NCBI RefSeq assembly: GCF_001761485.1
Contig: NC_090772.1
Coordinates: 1,486,501-1,550,500 of the forward strand
DNA from: Yarrowia lipolytica
Taxonomy: Eukaryota; Ascomycota; Dipodascomycetes; Dipodascales
Reading direction: 5' to 3'
DNA: 64,000 nucleotides
Position numbers and translations under genes: made by a program. How positions within the stretch are numbered: position 1 is the first letter of the stretch; each line of letters begins with the position of its first letter. The notes below the pieces were generated by a model, which saw only the letters and a program-made list of their open reading frames with translations, was not told the origin of the DNA and ran no database searches. Positions 8,827 to 21,208 of this stretch are shown in pieces.

Positions 8827-11800
8827 CTAACTAAACACATTATCTCCGCCTAATCTCTCTCCCTCCTCCATGTTGGAAAACCCGGTGAAATGCAAAGGCC
8901 GATGCAACTCGTGGTAAAAGGCCAGGGGAATGTCCAACTTGAGATCGTAGTCGTCATTCTCGTTCCACGCAGTGCCCATAAACGTGTGGTTCCACACATC
9001 CGTCTCAGGCACCACAAAGAAGCCACACAGCTTGTCAGTGAGCAGAAGCTGTCGCGGCGCTCCAAAGGCGGTGGAGTAGCCTGCAGGCTGGTCGCTCACC
9101 AAATCAGTGTTCTGAGCACCCCAGGCTAGACCTTCCTTGGTCAGAGCATAAGGAGAGATGCTGACCGATCCAGGAGCAAACGAAACAACCATACAGAGAC
9201 TGCCCACGGGCCATCCGTACTCCTTGGACAGCTTGGCGGTTGTGGTGACGTCCACAGGCGACATTTGAGGAGACTCTAAAGCCTGAGTGTGGATCCATCC
9301 CAGAGGCTCCAGGCCCTCTAAAAGAGGAGTAACTGGAGGCTTGAGAGGCATCTCCACACCTCTGTACGAACCCAGCTGAGGAACCAGAACAATGGCATGA
9401 ATCTCTTTGACCTGGTCATTGTCTGAAGGAGAAGTTCCGTACAGCAGGGCTCCTACCTGGGTTCGAACATCGGCGATCTGAATGAACTTCTGCAACACGT
9501 TCTTGGGGAACACATAAGTGTAACCCTGGTCGTCGGACTCAGAGTACTCCACAAACACTTTCTCAGCTCGAAGATGTAGGTTGGCGGTACTGAGAGCTCG
9601 AGACCGCCACTCAGTCTTGCTCTGAAACACCTGCTGCTCGTAGTTGGACGTGGTTACCACCACCATTTCGTCTCCATGCACGTTTTGAGACTTGGTCTTT
9701 AGTGCAGTCACCTGAGAGTCTGTCTTGTTCTCCTCAATGTCCTGCAGCTCCTGACGCTTTTGAGAAGGTGCTTTGATCTCCTGGCCCAGAATAATATCTC
9801 GAATCTCGTGCTGAGTCAGCGACTGGATGTTCACATTGTTCTTCTTGCCGTAGTCGTTGAGAATCATGTCTCGCAGCTGATTCTCCACGTGCACCCACTG
9901 ATCTTCTGAGAAGGAAGGCCACATGTGATGGTCAAGAGTCACAACCGTGTGATCGGGACGCAGAATGATCTTTGTCTTCTCATGGTTGACATGCATACCT
10001 CGCAAAATGAGAACCAGACGAGCAAAGGCAGTGTAACTGGAAATTGACTTGAGCCAATCGTCAAAGAGATTGAAAATAACCATCTGCGACTCAGTTGCTT
10101 TGAGAATCAGATCTCCGAGCTTCTCCACCTGCAGAGCAGACTTGAACGGCAGCTGGAGCTCCGACGGCCGGATGACCGTGTTGGGGAACTCAAACAGCTG
10201 CTGCTTCAGCGGCTCAACAATACTCTTTCGAGTGACAATCACCTGTTTGGGCTGCTCTTCCTTTGGAAGAGATCGGATCAGAGCAGCCACCTCTTCGGCC
10301 GCCTTCCATTTGGCCAGCTGAGACAGACGCTTCTGACCGGCCCAAGTGGACGTGTGAACCACCTTGAGGAACAGCTGACCGGTCTTGGGGTTCAAAATGA
10401 ACACAGCACCGTTAAGAGGCTTGTTGGTAAAGTTGCCCTCAAAAGTGGTATGAGCAGCGGCTCGGTAGACGTTCGAATCGTCCACGAAGAACTGCACCTC
10501 GTTGTTGAATAACTCCTGGTAGTTTTGCGAGTTGAGGAACGCTTCCTGCGGCTGCGACTGATACAGCTGCAGGCCCTTTCGGATTCGTTCTCGCAGCACA
10601 AACAATGCAGGGTTGGCCTGCATGATTTTGGACATGGCAGGACGCATGAGCTGTTTCAGACCGGGGAACCAGTTGCCATAGGCGTCGTACATGTTGTACG
10701 CAAGATCAATGCCAACCATGGCTCCAACAGGCGAGGGGTAGACAGACACTCCGTCGGTGGTGTACTCCAGAAACTTGGCTCGAGTGTACCGACTGATATC
10801 GTGCGAGTCGTAGTCTCCGTATCGAAGCTGCACGTCCAGCCAGAACTCGGACGTTTGAGCGAAATCCATGGAGTCGGACGAATCGTTCAACAATGAAGGC
10901 TTGCAAACGTTCCACTTGTAGGCCGACTTGAGCACAATATCAGCACACGAAGAGTTCATCTTGTACGACTTTCGAGGATGAATTTGTTCCTTTCGAGTCT
11001 CACTAATCTGCAGCGTCTCCAGCTCTCGATCAAGCACCTGACAGATATCAAGCACCACCGACTCGTGGATTTTCTGCCACAAATGGGCCCGGAAAATCTG
11101 AATCAGCGAAATCTTGAGCGTGGGGATTTTACCATGCAAAAAGATACCCGTGAGATCCAGCTGTACCAGGAAACCAACGTAGACATTGGCTCGGTTGATG
11201 GTAGGAGACCACCAGAGAGTGAAGCGTCGATTGGGAATCTGGTTGAGACCAGACCGCTGGGCGTTGGTCAGCTTCTTGAGCTTGAGTTGGTCCTCGAAGC
11301 CAGCGGCCTTCTCCCAGAAGAGACCTTCCCAGTTGTCGAAACCGGTACCCTTGAACAGAGTGTGTTCCAGAATCGTCTCAATGCCACCCAGTGCCTGGAT
11401 GACGTCTGTTCTGTATGTATTCAGCGACCACAGCTTACCGTCATGACGCTGAGACGTCCACCAAAAGGGGTTGACTCTAGGGATGGAGAACTGTCGGAAC
11501 TCCGTTCGCACACGGTGACCCTTATCGTAGGCCAGCGTATGTCTGTCCTTCTGGAACAATGTGTTGATTCGAGGCAGACCTCGGTCCCACGAGTCCTCTA
11601 GATCCTCCAGAGACAGACGCCGGTTCTCGGCCTTGGCCTCGGCTCGTTTGGACGCATACTCGGCCCACACACGCTGCGAGTCGGTGAACTCTGCCTCCCA
11701 GGTCGTCAAGTACCGGAAAATATTTGGAATGATCTTGTCTTCGCCGTGAACATGAGTCATACCAGCTCGGAAGTGGGTAATGCCGCCCTGATCAGACTGC

Positions 11801-14800
11801 TTGGACCACCGCAGATCACTGGCAGGGATCAGAATGTGAGAAGCAGAAAACATACCCAGACCACCAAGCTCCTTGGGGGTGTAGAACACGGCAGGGGGGA
11901 AACGAGTTGGCATTTTGGAGTTGAGGCCAATCTTGACACGAGTTTGAATCTTGGTCTCGCATTTGACCAGGGTGTCCAGAAGCTGCTCAGTGGCGACAGC
12001 CGCCTCTCGATAATACGTGAACAGCGAAATCAGAGCAGTGTTCCACTTGTTGGCAATCTTCGTGAAGGTGGTGGAACCAGACGACATGAGAATCTGTCGA
12101 ATTCTGTTGTTGAACCGCGCAATATCGGCATCAGAGACGCGCAAGAAAGCATACGCAGTTCGCTCCTTGGTAGACTCGTTGGTGAGGTTCCAGACAGAGT
12201 CCTTGACGGGCACAGACGCCACAGTTCGACACTTGGGCAGGATTCGAACCTCAAAACCGCACATGGAAAACAGCAGATTGGGGTTTTCGCTGGAGTAGAC
12301 AGAGACAAACGACTCAGACCACTCAATGGACGTCATGGCTCGAGGGAGTCGGTTCTGAATTTCCCAAAACGCGGCGCGTGCAAGATTCACGTCGGACCGC
12401 ATGAGCCGCATTCGAGAGTCACGCGGCCAGCACTTCTTAGTAGGGAAGTTAACCACGTTTTCAAAGTTGGGGTCCGGGTGCTCAGTCAAGAACCGATGAA
12501 CCAAATCCGAAGACTCGTCCTTAGTAAACCGGAAGAGGATGTGGATTCGGTCAATGTACCGAGAGTACGCTCTGATAGGATGGTCCGTCTCCACAGCGAC
12601 GGAGGGGTATTGCATGAAGTAGTTGGGCCGTTTGGGATCACCAGCCATCTGAGACGCTCGAGTGAGACCCAGGATGAGCAAGTCAGCAACGAGACCATAG
12701 TACTGAACCACAAACGACGAGAACTGCAGACCTCGCAAAAGACCATAGTTGTTGGTGTGAGACATGTCTTTGTAAGTGAGCCGGACGTTGTTCTTGGCAA
12801 TGATGTACTTGGCCAAGTTCTCGTCCATGATCAACCGGAGCAGATACTGCAAAAAAGTAAAGTCAATCTTCTCCCAGATCTTGCTCAGAGAAGTCTCCAG
12901 CATGACAGTCGATTCTCCAGCGTCAGTCTTCCAAATGTTGTCCAGATTGTTGATGCCCTGGCACCACTTGTACACGAGCAAGGGAGGCACTTCCGAATCA
13001 CTAGGCTTGATCCAGTTGGGGAAGAGGCCATTCTTGTCACCCTCATACCACAGATACTGGTCCAGATATGCGTCAGCAATCTTCTCGGTGGGGTCAATGT
13101 CGTACACGGGAGTCACGTGAGAGTAGTGATCCATCATCTCCAATCCCACGTCCTTGAAACCCTCGTTACGCACAAAGTTCTCCTTCACCTGTCGCAGAGT
13201 CTCATGAGGATTGTCATAGGCCTGTTCTATGTACGCCATTTCGTCTCGCTGGCTCTGGTTGAGACGTCCCTTGGAGTTGAAGCCCTCCTTCATACCCTCC
13301 AGCGCCAACACCAGCAGCTTGGTGTCGTGCTTGTAACTGGCAGGAGGCATGGAGATGGTGGAAAAGTTTCGTGACTCTAGCCAGTTCACCATCATCTGCT
13401 GGATGGCCCGTGCGTCATTACCGTCCCAGTATGGGCCGTCTCGCAGGAAGTTTTGTTGTCTCTCCTGCTCGGACTTGAGCCACAGACGAGTCAGACGGCC
13501 GAGATTCTTCTTGGCAAGCGTCTTGTCCACAGTGGCGCCTCGGTTGATTCGCTCTCGGTTGTAGTGAGCAGCAGCCATCCAGCCCTCAGCCTTGGCTTTG
13601 ACGTAACGTAAGATAATGTTCTCGATGGGGGCAGGCATACCAGGCACCTTCCACGGCACGTTGGCCTTCCAGCACCGCCAGGCCTCAGATAGATGCTGCA
13701 GAACAGTCTTGGTCTTGGCCTCCTTGATACCCTCAGGAATCATGTCCAGAATATCCTTGAGAACCGACGCTCGAAGCTCGAGATCGTAGGAAGATTCGAC
13801 TCGCTGCTTGGTGATAGTCTTGGCAACGCCCTTGGAGTGACGACCCTCAAACTGACGCGCCAGAAGGTTTCCCAGCCACCGCTCAAGAAGGGGGATGATT
13901 CCACGGAGGAAAAATAGCCACACCCGCCAGGCAGGCTGCCAGAAACCACAGCCAGGACCCTTACCGATAACGACGTTGAACCTGTAGTAAACCACGTGCT
14001 TCAGATCCTTACAAGTTCGAATCTGGTGCATCACCTTGTACTTGTATCGATAAATACCGGTGAGCTGGCCCAGGTGGTTCAGGGTGTAGTAAATACCATC
14101 GGCCAGCTGGAAGGCGTCGACATTACCGAGTCGGAATTGAACCTGAGCGTCCACAAGGATTTTAACCACTCGCAGAATCTCACGCATGAGGTGGAAGGCA
14201 TTTCCAAACCGAGACTTCTTTCGCTCCTTGGTAGTAAGTGTCTTTGTAGGCTTCAAATTGAAGTTGTAGTCCAAATGCAGGTATGTGAGACCCTTTCTGT
14301 GAATCAACAGGTTAAGCATGTTGAAACCCTGTCGACAAAGCTGTAAACCAGCTTCCACCCAGTCAATTTCCGTCTGCTGGAAAAACTTTGTGTTTCTCAA
14401 CGACTTCAGCAATCCACGCTTCTTTTGAGTGACTGTAGACTGAGAGGTCAGAGACGTCAACACGTACGACTTCAGTAGCTTCTGGTAGGAAACTCGCACC
14501 TTGATGGGGTAGCCCTTGGGAGGATGCTGCAGGTACCAATCCTTGATAAGAGCCACGTCCTGAGCACGCACAGTAGGACCGGAACGTCGATCGAAGGGAC
14601 TGGGAGCATGGTAGAGAGCCAGAGCTGATGAAAGCTGCTCGTTGACAAGAGGAACAGACTCCAGGGGAGGTGCGAGAGGTCCAAGATCTTCGGAGAGATC
14701 AACGTCCACATTATTATCGATCTTCGACCTCGTGATCGGAGCCAACTTGGGATCAAAGTAGTAAGGAGGCAGATCAGGATCCTCAGATTTGACAACAACT

Positions 14801-16344
14801 TCCTGAGGGTACGAGTACGTCACCAGTTCCACCTTTCGAGGCATGGAGTTGTACACATGGGGGAATGCCACCTTGTGTTCTGTGGTGATCATGTTTCGCA
14901 CAATGATTCTGTCGATGGCATTGAACTCACCAAAGTCCTCATTGTCGGGATCCAGGTCTTTGTAGAGAGGCTCAAACTTTGGACCTCCCGGAATTGCCAT
15001 ATTCAGAGCCTTGGCGGTGTAAAAGGCTTTTTTGTCAAACAGGTAAAAGTAGTTGGGGTCGGTAACATCGGGAAGAAGAGGAGTGGCAAGTCGATAGAGA
15101 GTGGTCAGCTGCTCAACACTCAGTCTGTACGACCGGTAGGAGGGCCCGTTGACCTTGAGTCCGTCCTCGAACAGCGGTCTGTGCTCGTAGAACCAATCCA
15201 CCACTGCTGAGTCATCCACGGGACTCAGGTCCATCAAAATGCCCTCTGGGGGCTCAACATCCTGAATGTTTTCTGCCCAAGAAATCGGAGGCTCTTCGTC
15301 GTCAAAAGGAGGGAATCGCATTCGTTTGAAGTGTCGTCGGTCTCGTTTTTCTCGTCGCATCATCACCCACATGGTTGCCCATTGGGCTGTGTACACCTGA
15401 GGCACGACTCGGGGGATCTCGTTCACGAAAGTGATGGCACCAGAAATGTGGTACAGCACCTTCACCTCTCGAACGGCCTCCCAGGGCTGGGGCATATTCT
15501 CCAGCAGCTTGATCACACCGTGGGGCATGAACTTGAGAGCTCCGAGGTAAGCTCGTTTGTCGGACGCAAACTTGCGCGAGCTCATATCTCCATGGTCCTT
15601 GATGAGTTTTCGCAGGTGCTCCGGAGGCATATCTGCCTTGGACGAGTGCACAAACGTCGACTTGCCGGACTTGTCGGCAAACTTGCGCTTCTGCAGCTTG
15701 AGCCATCGCTTCTTTCGGGCTTGTAAGAGAGACGATCGTGAGTCCTCAGCAGGTGGAGGAGGTGCACCTGGAGGAGCTCCCGGAGGAGGTGGAGCTCCGG
15801 GAGGGGGTGGAGCTCCGGGAGGAGGTGGTGCTCCCGTGGGGAAGCCTGGTGGCGCCCCTGGTGGTCTGAGACCTGGAGGGGGTGGTAGTCCAGGTGGCAC
15901 TGTGTTAGTAAACGAAAGCAAGGGTAGGAGGTCTGAACGGACCCCATAAGCGAATCAAACCGATGGTGTGACAACTAATGACGTGGCAATTTGATGAGTG
16001 GCAAACACAACCACGTAGTAAATACGCTGATGGTCTGGTGCCCATGTCGTCAAGAGTCTCTTCATGGTATGTGACATGACATGATCTGAACCAGAAACAG
16101 CTCAGTATCGAATATCCCCATCGATGACGTGGCACGTTCACGCATCTCGGCTGGTTATATCGCATGACACAACCACCGTCGCACTCTCGGTATCCACATC
16201 CAGCCCATGTCCATATCATGTAGGTCGGTGTTGATGTCATTGCTGAGGTGTCTCCATTGGCGCCGTGTGGTGGCCGGGCGGTTCTTCTGCCACCAAACAA
16301 TGTGCCACTTCCATCTGCGCCACTTTTGCGCGCTCGTACTCACT
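8827..16344 (-). CDS. PRP8: pre-mRNA splicing factor Prp8 (U5 snRNP core)
   Basis: Prp8 is the scaffold of the spliceosome active site and contacts U5, U6 and both splice sites. The reading frame is near colinear with human PRPF8 throughout. It has the N-terminal block ([21 protein letters not shown], positions near residue 80), the large RT-like and linker region ([26 protein letters not shown]), the endonuclease-like region, the RNase H-like domain and a C-terminal MPN/Jab1 domain ([15 protein letters not shown]). The first 50 or so residues are Pro/Gly-rich. The open frame runs 8827-15899. No ATG lies in frame at its 5' end, but a TTTACTAACACAG acceptor ends at 15900 and a GTGAGT donor starts at 16343. 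Splicing gives A (16344) + TG (15899-15898), a start codon cut by the intron, and a 2357-residue protein. No intein is present. Confidence 0.93.
15900..16343 (-). other. PRP8 5' intron (444 bp), splitting the ATG
   Basis: Donor GTGAGTACG at 16343; branch site and acceptor TTTACTAACACAG ending at 15900. This matches the Yarrowia intron pattern, in which the CTAAC box sits a few bases from the AG. GTGAGT at 16343 is the only such donor I found between the acceptor and about 16400. Joining gives ...CAAGA|TGCCACCTGG, so the initiator is A|TG. This is a prediction from motifs only. Confidence 0.7.
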
Positions 16345-16826
16345 CTTGTATCAACCTCTAGAGCTGATCAGGCGATGTGAATGTGTAGATTGGAAATGAT
16401 TTTTGAGTTTGGAAAAAAGGTGTTTTGAATTTGCTGCAGGCTAAGCGGATATTGGGATGATTTAATCTGGGAATAAAAGACAAAAAACTTGGAATAAAAG
16501 ATAAAAAACTGGGAATGTTGAAAATATTCAGATTTATTTGATTAAAACAGGTGGAGATGAAGAAGAGTCTTTGAAACTGTTTGGGGGACTTTCAGAGTCC
16601 CTTCGAGGGTGAAGAAATGAAACATTTCCACAATGACCAGCAGTTTTCTTGGGGTTGCTAAAGCGGTTGGATATAGACACACACGGACTGGTACTCCAGT
16701 GATATTGCCGACTTCAAGAACTTGTACGACATTGGAGACTTGCTAAATCGTCACACAACTGCCAATACTTCACTTGTACAGCACTTGTACCCGTGCCAGC
16801 CTGCTCTAAATATATGCAATAATCTA
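16345..16826. other. intergenic, PRP8 promoter side
   Basis: It holds the PRP8 promoter and the 3' flank of the MFS gene. It includes a direct repeat of GGGAATAAAAGACAAAAAACT/GGAATAAAAGATAAAAAACT at about 16470-16510. No gene is seen. Confidence 0.5.
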
Positions 16827-18389
16827 TCACTGACCCCTAAGAGACTCCTTGAGATAGCGAGGCCCACTTTTTCTTCTCAACTCCTTGCCCCAGATGATCA
16901 TGGGAACTGTGAGAATCAACGGAACGAGCGAGAAACAGCCGGCCATAATGTACACGTTCTGAAGACCCATCCTTTCCTCCCATGGACCCAAACAGAAGAT
17001 GATGACCATGGCCAGTCCGTTTCTGACCACAATCACGCCAATGAAGGCGTCAGCAACAATCTTGTCGTAGCAGTCGAGCAGGTAGGTCACGACTATGGCT
17101 CCTGATGATCCGAATCCGAACATAATGATGGCAAAGCCGATTGTGGGGACCATCCAATGCACTCGGTTGGCCAGAGATGTGCCAAACAGAAAAACGCCCA
17201 CTGTGAGCGAAAAGTTGGCAAATACGAGACTGTAGAGTCGAAACTCCGGCTCGTATATGCCTTTGTTTCTGTTGGACAGCCATATGATGGTCTTGTCGTT
17301 GAACCAGCCTCCAAAGACAGATCCGAAGATCATGCCGACGAAGGGGGCAATGTTGACGTTGCCAATAGCTGCGGAGGAGAAATTGTATGGTGGCAGCGCG
17401 AAAGAATTGGCACTAGTGGTAGCAGCCATGGACAGCCACGTGAGCATGAAGCCGTACTGAATGGCAGAAAATGCAACAATGGGATATGAGATCAGCGTGA
17501 CAAACGGAATGATCATCTTTCGTCCAAACTCCTTGCATCTTGCAGGAGTATAAGTCACCAGAGCCAGACGCTTGGACAGTGGGTTCATCTGCAGCTCCAC
17601 GTCGTTGTCCAGTTTCGGCTCTTGAGGAAGATACTTTGTAGCAGCGCCGCAGTTTTCCTCAGAGGAGTCCTCCTCAGAAGAGTCCTCCTCGGTGATGAAC
17701 GTCTGTTCAGGATTAGTCAAGTACTTGGTCTCCTCAAACAAGAATACTGTCATGAGAAACTGCCCGCCCGCAATTATAGCCACAATGATATAGACCCATC
17801 TCCATCCGAGGTTGACGGTGATGTATCCCGCGGGCACCAGAATCAGAAAGTTGCCCACGTCCACCACAAACATGTAGATGCCGTTGAAGGTGCCTCGCTG
17901 GTGCACAAAGTACAGATCGGCGACTGTCATCTGGATGATGGTTTCGGTGATGCTAACGGCCAGACCCTGGATCAGAAACGAGCTGTAAACCTCGCCAATG
18001 GAGTGCATTCTGGACTGCCAGGCAGCACATGCCACGACGAGGGCCGAGGCAACAATGTAGACGGGCCGTTTTCCAAACTTGTGGGCAAACGGGATCAGAA
18101 GTGGGCATCCTAGCCCCAATCCTGCCACCGAGAAGGCGTATGTGTTGTTGAGCTGGTCCAGGGTCCATCCAAACTCCTCGATCCAAGGGCCCCAGAAGAC
18201 TGACGACACACATGCGGAGGTGAAGGCTATGAGGGTAAAGAAGCACACCAGAACGAAGTTGAAGTGTTTGCGCCACGGCGGCCAGTTGAGCGGCTCATTC
18301 GGATCCGACGACGGGTGCGGTTGCAGCACGATAGTTTCGGCTTCGCTCTCAAGCAGCACCGTTCCAGGCGGTTCTCCATAGATTGCCAT
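16827..18389 (-). CDS. MFS transporter, DHA1-type (fungal multidrug/polyamine-like)
   Basis: A 520-residue major facilitator of about 12 membrane segments. The cytosolic N-terminus carries the fungal signature SSDPNEPLNWPPWRK (about residues 27-41), typical of DHA1/HOL1-like drug and polyamine antiporters. TM1 follows at once (FNFVLVCFFTLIAFTSACVSSVFWGP). The loop 2-3 motif HKFGKRPVYI is the MFS A-motif in variant form. A central acidic loop (EEDSSEEDSSEEN) separates the two six-helix halves. The open frame extends upstream of 18389 but has no ATG there, so the start is set at 18389, just ahead of PPGTVLL, a usual beginning in this family. The substrate is not predictable from sequence. Near the end a loop motif EERMGLQNVYIM precedes the last helix. 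Confidence 0.85.
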   Translation of the reverse strand: MAIYGEPPGTVLLESEAETIVLQPHPSSDPNEPLNWPPWRKHFNFVLVCFFTLIAFTSACVSSVFWGPWIEEFGWTLDQLNNTYAFSVAGLGLGCPLLIPFAHKFGKRPVYIVASALVVACAAWQSRMHSIGEVYSSFLIQGLAVSITETIIQMTVADLYFVHQRGTFNGIYMFVVDVGNFLILVPAGYITVNLGWRWVYIIVAIIAGGQFLMTVFLFEETKYLTNPEQTFITEEDSSEEDSSEENCGAATKYLPQEPKLDNDVELQMNPLSKRLALVTYTPARCKEFGRKMIIPFVTLISYPIVAFSAIQYGFMLTWLSMAATTSANSFALPPYNFSSAAIGNVNIAPFVGMIFGSVFGGWFNDKTIIWLSNRNKGIYEPEFRLYSLVFANFSLTVGVFLFGTSLANRVHWMVPTIGFAIIMFGFGSSGAIVVTYLLDCYDKIVADAFIGVIVVRNGLAMVIIFCLGPWEERMGLQNVYIMAGCFSLVPLILTVPMIIWGKELRRKSGPRYLKESLRGQ

Positions 18390-19588
18390 GGTGTGATGGT
18401 TGAGGAGCGGACGACGGCGTGAACCGGCATCATCACATCTCCTCTGGTACTCCTCATATATACCGTCTCCACCTTGAAGGATGCGACTCTGTTTCCGGCA
18501 TAAGGTGTCCACTAGCCGTTAGCTTAGCGTGAAACTTACAATCACACCATGTCCAATACAGACCTTGGTGTGTAGCCGTGAGATTAGGGCGATCAAGTGT
18601 GCAGCTATAGGAGATGAGCTATGATATTCAAAGTGGAGGATACACTGATTGTACAATGTACTGTACTTGAATAATGTACATTCTTCACGTGAAACATGGC
18701 ATTAATTTACCATACAATTAGACCGCCATCACGAGCATCGACGAACATCGTGTACAAGTATCTACGTCGCTGTGCTACACTTGGGACAGACACGGTGAAA
18801 AACGCTGAAAATTTCTCCATTGCAAAATCTTCGGCGCAAAAGTTCCCCAACAAACGAACACACTGCAGTTGGACTCCCGGTGCATTACCACTGCCGGGCG
18901 GGTGGGCAGACACAAGCTGGAGGCACAAGAAGCAATCAGGAACCCCGTATTCGCTTAAGAACAACTCTGCATATCCGCACTACTGCAGATAAAAATCCAC
19001 TTTACGCCTGAAATTATGCTCTTTCAGAAATTTTCGTCTCCAGCAGACTCGACAACGAAAAAAAAGGCGAAAAAAGGCTGAAAAGGCGAAAAGGCGGAAA
19101 AGGCGGAAAGGCGGAAAGGCGGAAAAGGCGGAAAGGCGGAAGAGGCGGGAAAAAATTGCAGCTGTCAGAAATAGATCCAATCAGTGATTTCACCTGTCAT
19201 AATAAAAGGCGCGCCCACATCTGAAGGTGCATCATGCAGCTGCAAGATGGTACAATAGTGCAAATCACCAAAAAAAAAAAAAAACGAAAAAAAAAAAAAG
19301 AAGACATCCCCAATAAACGTCCAAATCGACATTCGTTTCAAACGACAAACAGTGCAATATTAGAATGGAAAATCAGCTATTTAAACGAAATGTTTAATCT
19401 AGTCAACTTTTCATCCCACAGGTAAACCGATACGGGCCTTGCAGTAGTAGACAATGAAATACGAACATGGCCCATCTTTTTTTTATTAAACCTAGCCCAC
19501 TTGAAATGGCCGTTATCGCACTGGTGATTTTATCGCTTGGTGGTAACCCTCTCAATCATGTGCTTCGTTTAAACGCTCGTTCATGATT
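18390..19588. other. 1.2-kb intergenic region with purine-rich repeats
   Basis: The promoter of the MFS gene lies at the left and the 3' flank of CDC23 at the right. Between them are a GGCGGAAA-type purine repeat (19058-19150) and an A-rich tract (19270-19300). Short open frames here have no recognisable features. Confidence 0.5.
19058..19150. repeat. purine-only (AAGGCGGAA)n repeat
   Basis: About ten irregular copies of AAAGGCGGA/AAAAGGCGA, almost without pyrimidines apart from the C of GGCG. Both the unit length (8-9 bp) and the sequence drift. Confidence 0.8.
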
Positions 19589-21208
19589 TCACGCTGCCTC
19601 CCGCTCCTGAATAGTCTTGACTATCGCTCTGGCCTCCTCCAAATCCTGTGGACTTCCATGAGTGTACTCCATGGCGTACCGTAACGCGCTAGAGAAGTTT
19701 CCCTGATCGAACTCGTATCGAGCCAGCCAGATTCGCGCCTTTGCAGTCTCGTCAGTCACTCCTTCAGCCAACTCCGTGCCCAGACACGCCTCCATGTACT
19801 TGGAAGCCATGCGCTGATCGCCAGTCTTTTCGTAAAGAGCAGCGATACGATAGAATACGGTGGGATCATTGTCCTGAACCGCCAGGGACCGCTTGTAGCC
19901 CTTGATAGCCTCATCGTATCGTTTGAGCTTCTCAAAACAGTTACTCAGAGCCTGCCACATTCGAGGATCCATAGGCTTGAGAGCTGTGGCTCGCTGGTAG
20001 TAGTACAGCGAGTAATAATGCATATCCAGCACCTCATAGGCCTGTCCCAGACCATACCATGCACGGTAATCGTTCTGATTCGTGTCCACAGCCCGTCTGT
20101 ACGACTCGATAGCCGCATGTGAGTTTTTGAGCTCCACAAACTCATGGCCCATCAGAGTCCACGCAGAGAGACAGTTTCGGTTGAGCGTCAATGCCCGTCG
20201 GTAGTAGGTGATTGCCTTTTCGTGGTCGGTTCGCAGCGAGTAGTAGTTGGCGATGATGCAGCATGTTTCTGGTCTGAACTTGTCAGTACAGGATGCTAAC
20301 TGGGCCAAAAACGACAGCTTCGACCGCTTCTCCATTACGTACAGAATGTTAGAGTACGCATCCATGTCGTCGAGTCGGTGGGGGTCCAGGTTGATGACAT
20401 GGTCGAAAATCTGTTCGGCTTCTGCGTATCCAAGGTTGTGGTAATTGAGCAGCGCCTTTTGGATCGTCAGGTAGTGGAATTGCGGGAAGATGGTTTCCAG
20501 CTCCTCAATGAAATTTTGGACAAGATCAAGCGGCTGACAGAAAACCTGGTGACACACGACAATGAACATCTTTGTGGTGACCAGCTGTTTGGGCAGTCGT
20601 TTGACAATGCTGTCTAGTCCGTCGATATGCGACATGCAAGTGAGAATCTCCATCCAGCAGCTCCAGTTGTATGGTTGGATCACCAGGGACCGAACCAGCA
20701 CCTCGATCGCCTCTTTGTAGTTATTTTGCTTCGACATGACCACTCCGTAAAGGTACAGAAGGTAGGGGTCCTGTGGGAATCGAGCCAGCAGCTTTGTGCA
20801 CTCCTGGATGATGCTGACGAGCTGGTTGTTGGTAGTCACGCCGTCAGTGCTGGCCAGCACGCCCTGTCCCTCCTCTTCACGTCGTTTTTCGCCGGCCATG
20901 TACTGGGCGTACAGACGCAGAAAGTTGGGGATGCTTCCCTTGCAGTCCTTGAGGTGGTAGGCACACCGGTCGTATTCCTTGGTGTCAAAGTACATTTTTC
21001 CTAGCAGATACTTGTCTGTCTCGGTGCCTAGCTGGCTGTAGAAGTCCATACGGGCCTGTGCCAGAGAGTCTGGGTTCTGTGGATCAAGCTGCAGCCCGTC
21101 CAATGCTTCTATGCACCATTTGGCCGATTGGTACAGACACAGATCGGAGAAGAGCACGGACGCGTTGCGCAGATTGGTGGCCAGCGACAGATTCGAGCTG
21201 GGTGTCAT
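19589..21208 (-). CDS. CDC23: anaphase-promoting complex subunit Cdc23/Apc8
   Basis: A 539-residue TPR protein. Apc8 is a structural subunit of the APC/C, the ubiquitin ligase that triggers anaphase by marking securin and B cyclins. The N-terminal part fits the Apc8-specific domain (NASVLFSDLCLYQSAKWCIEAL, positions near residues 15-36). Tandem TPR units run from about residue 60 to 510. The central stretch ETCCIIANYYSLRTDHEKAI, then YYRRALTLNRNCLSAWTLMG and AWYGLGQAYEVLDMHYYSLY, is the best conserved part of the family. The ATG at 21208 gives a normal start and length is close to the yeast protein. It is transcribed away from the acyl-CoA-synthetase-like gene, with about 700 bp of shared upstream DNA. 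Confidence 0.93.
   Translation of the reverse strand: MTPSSNLSLATNLRNASVLFSDLCLYQSAKWCIEALDGLQLDPQNPDSLAQARMDFYSQLGTETDKYLLGKMYFDTKEYDRCAYHLKDCKGSIPNFLRLYAQYMAGEKRREEEGQGVLASTDGVTTNNQLVSIIQECTKLLARFPQDPYLLYLYGVVMSKQNNYKEAIEVLVRSLVIQPYNWSCWMEILTCMSHIDGLDSIVKRLPKQLVTTKMFIVVCHQVFCQPLDLVQNFIEELETIFPQFHYLTIQKALLNYHNLGYAEAEQIFDHVINLDPHRLDDMDAYSNILYVMEKRSKLSFLAQLASCTDKFRPETCCIIANYYSLRTDHEKAITYYRRALTLNRNCLSAWTLMGHEFVELKNSHAAIESYRRAVDTNQNDYRAWYGLGQAYEVLDMHYYSLYYYQRATALKPMDPRMWQALSNCFEKLKRYDEAIKGYKRSLAVQDNDPTVFYRIAALYEKTGDQRMASKYMEACLGTELAEGVTDETAKARIWLARYEFDQGNFSSALRYAMEYTHGSPQDLEEARAIVKTIQEREAA

Noticed and set aside
8827-15899. Intein in PRP8
   Set aside because: Prp8 is a known fungal intein site, but the protein is colinear with human PRPF8 and no Hint or homing endonuclease motif interrupts it.
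18390-18512. N-terminal extension of the MFS transporter through an intron ending at 18513
   Set aside because: A GCTAACGGCTAG acceptor-like word exists, but the only donor-like GTAAGT lies about 25 bases away, too close for an intron, and the ATG at 18389 already gives a normal family start.
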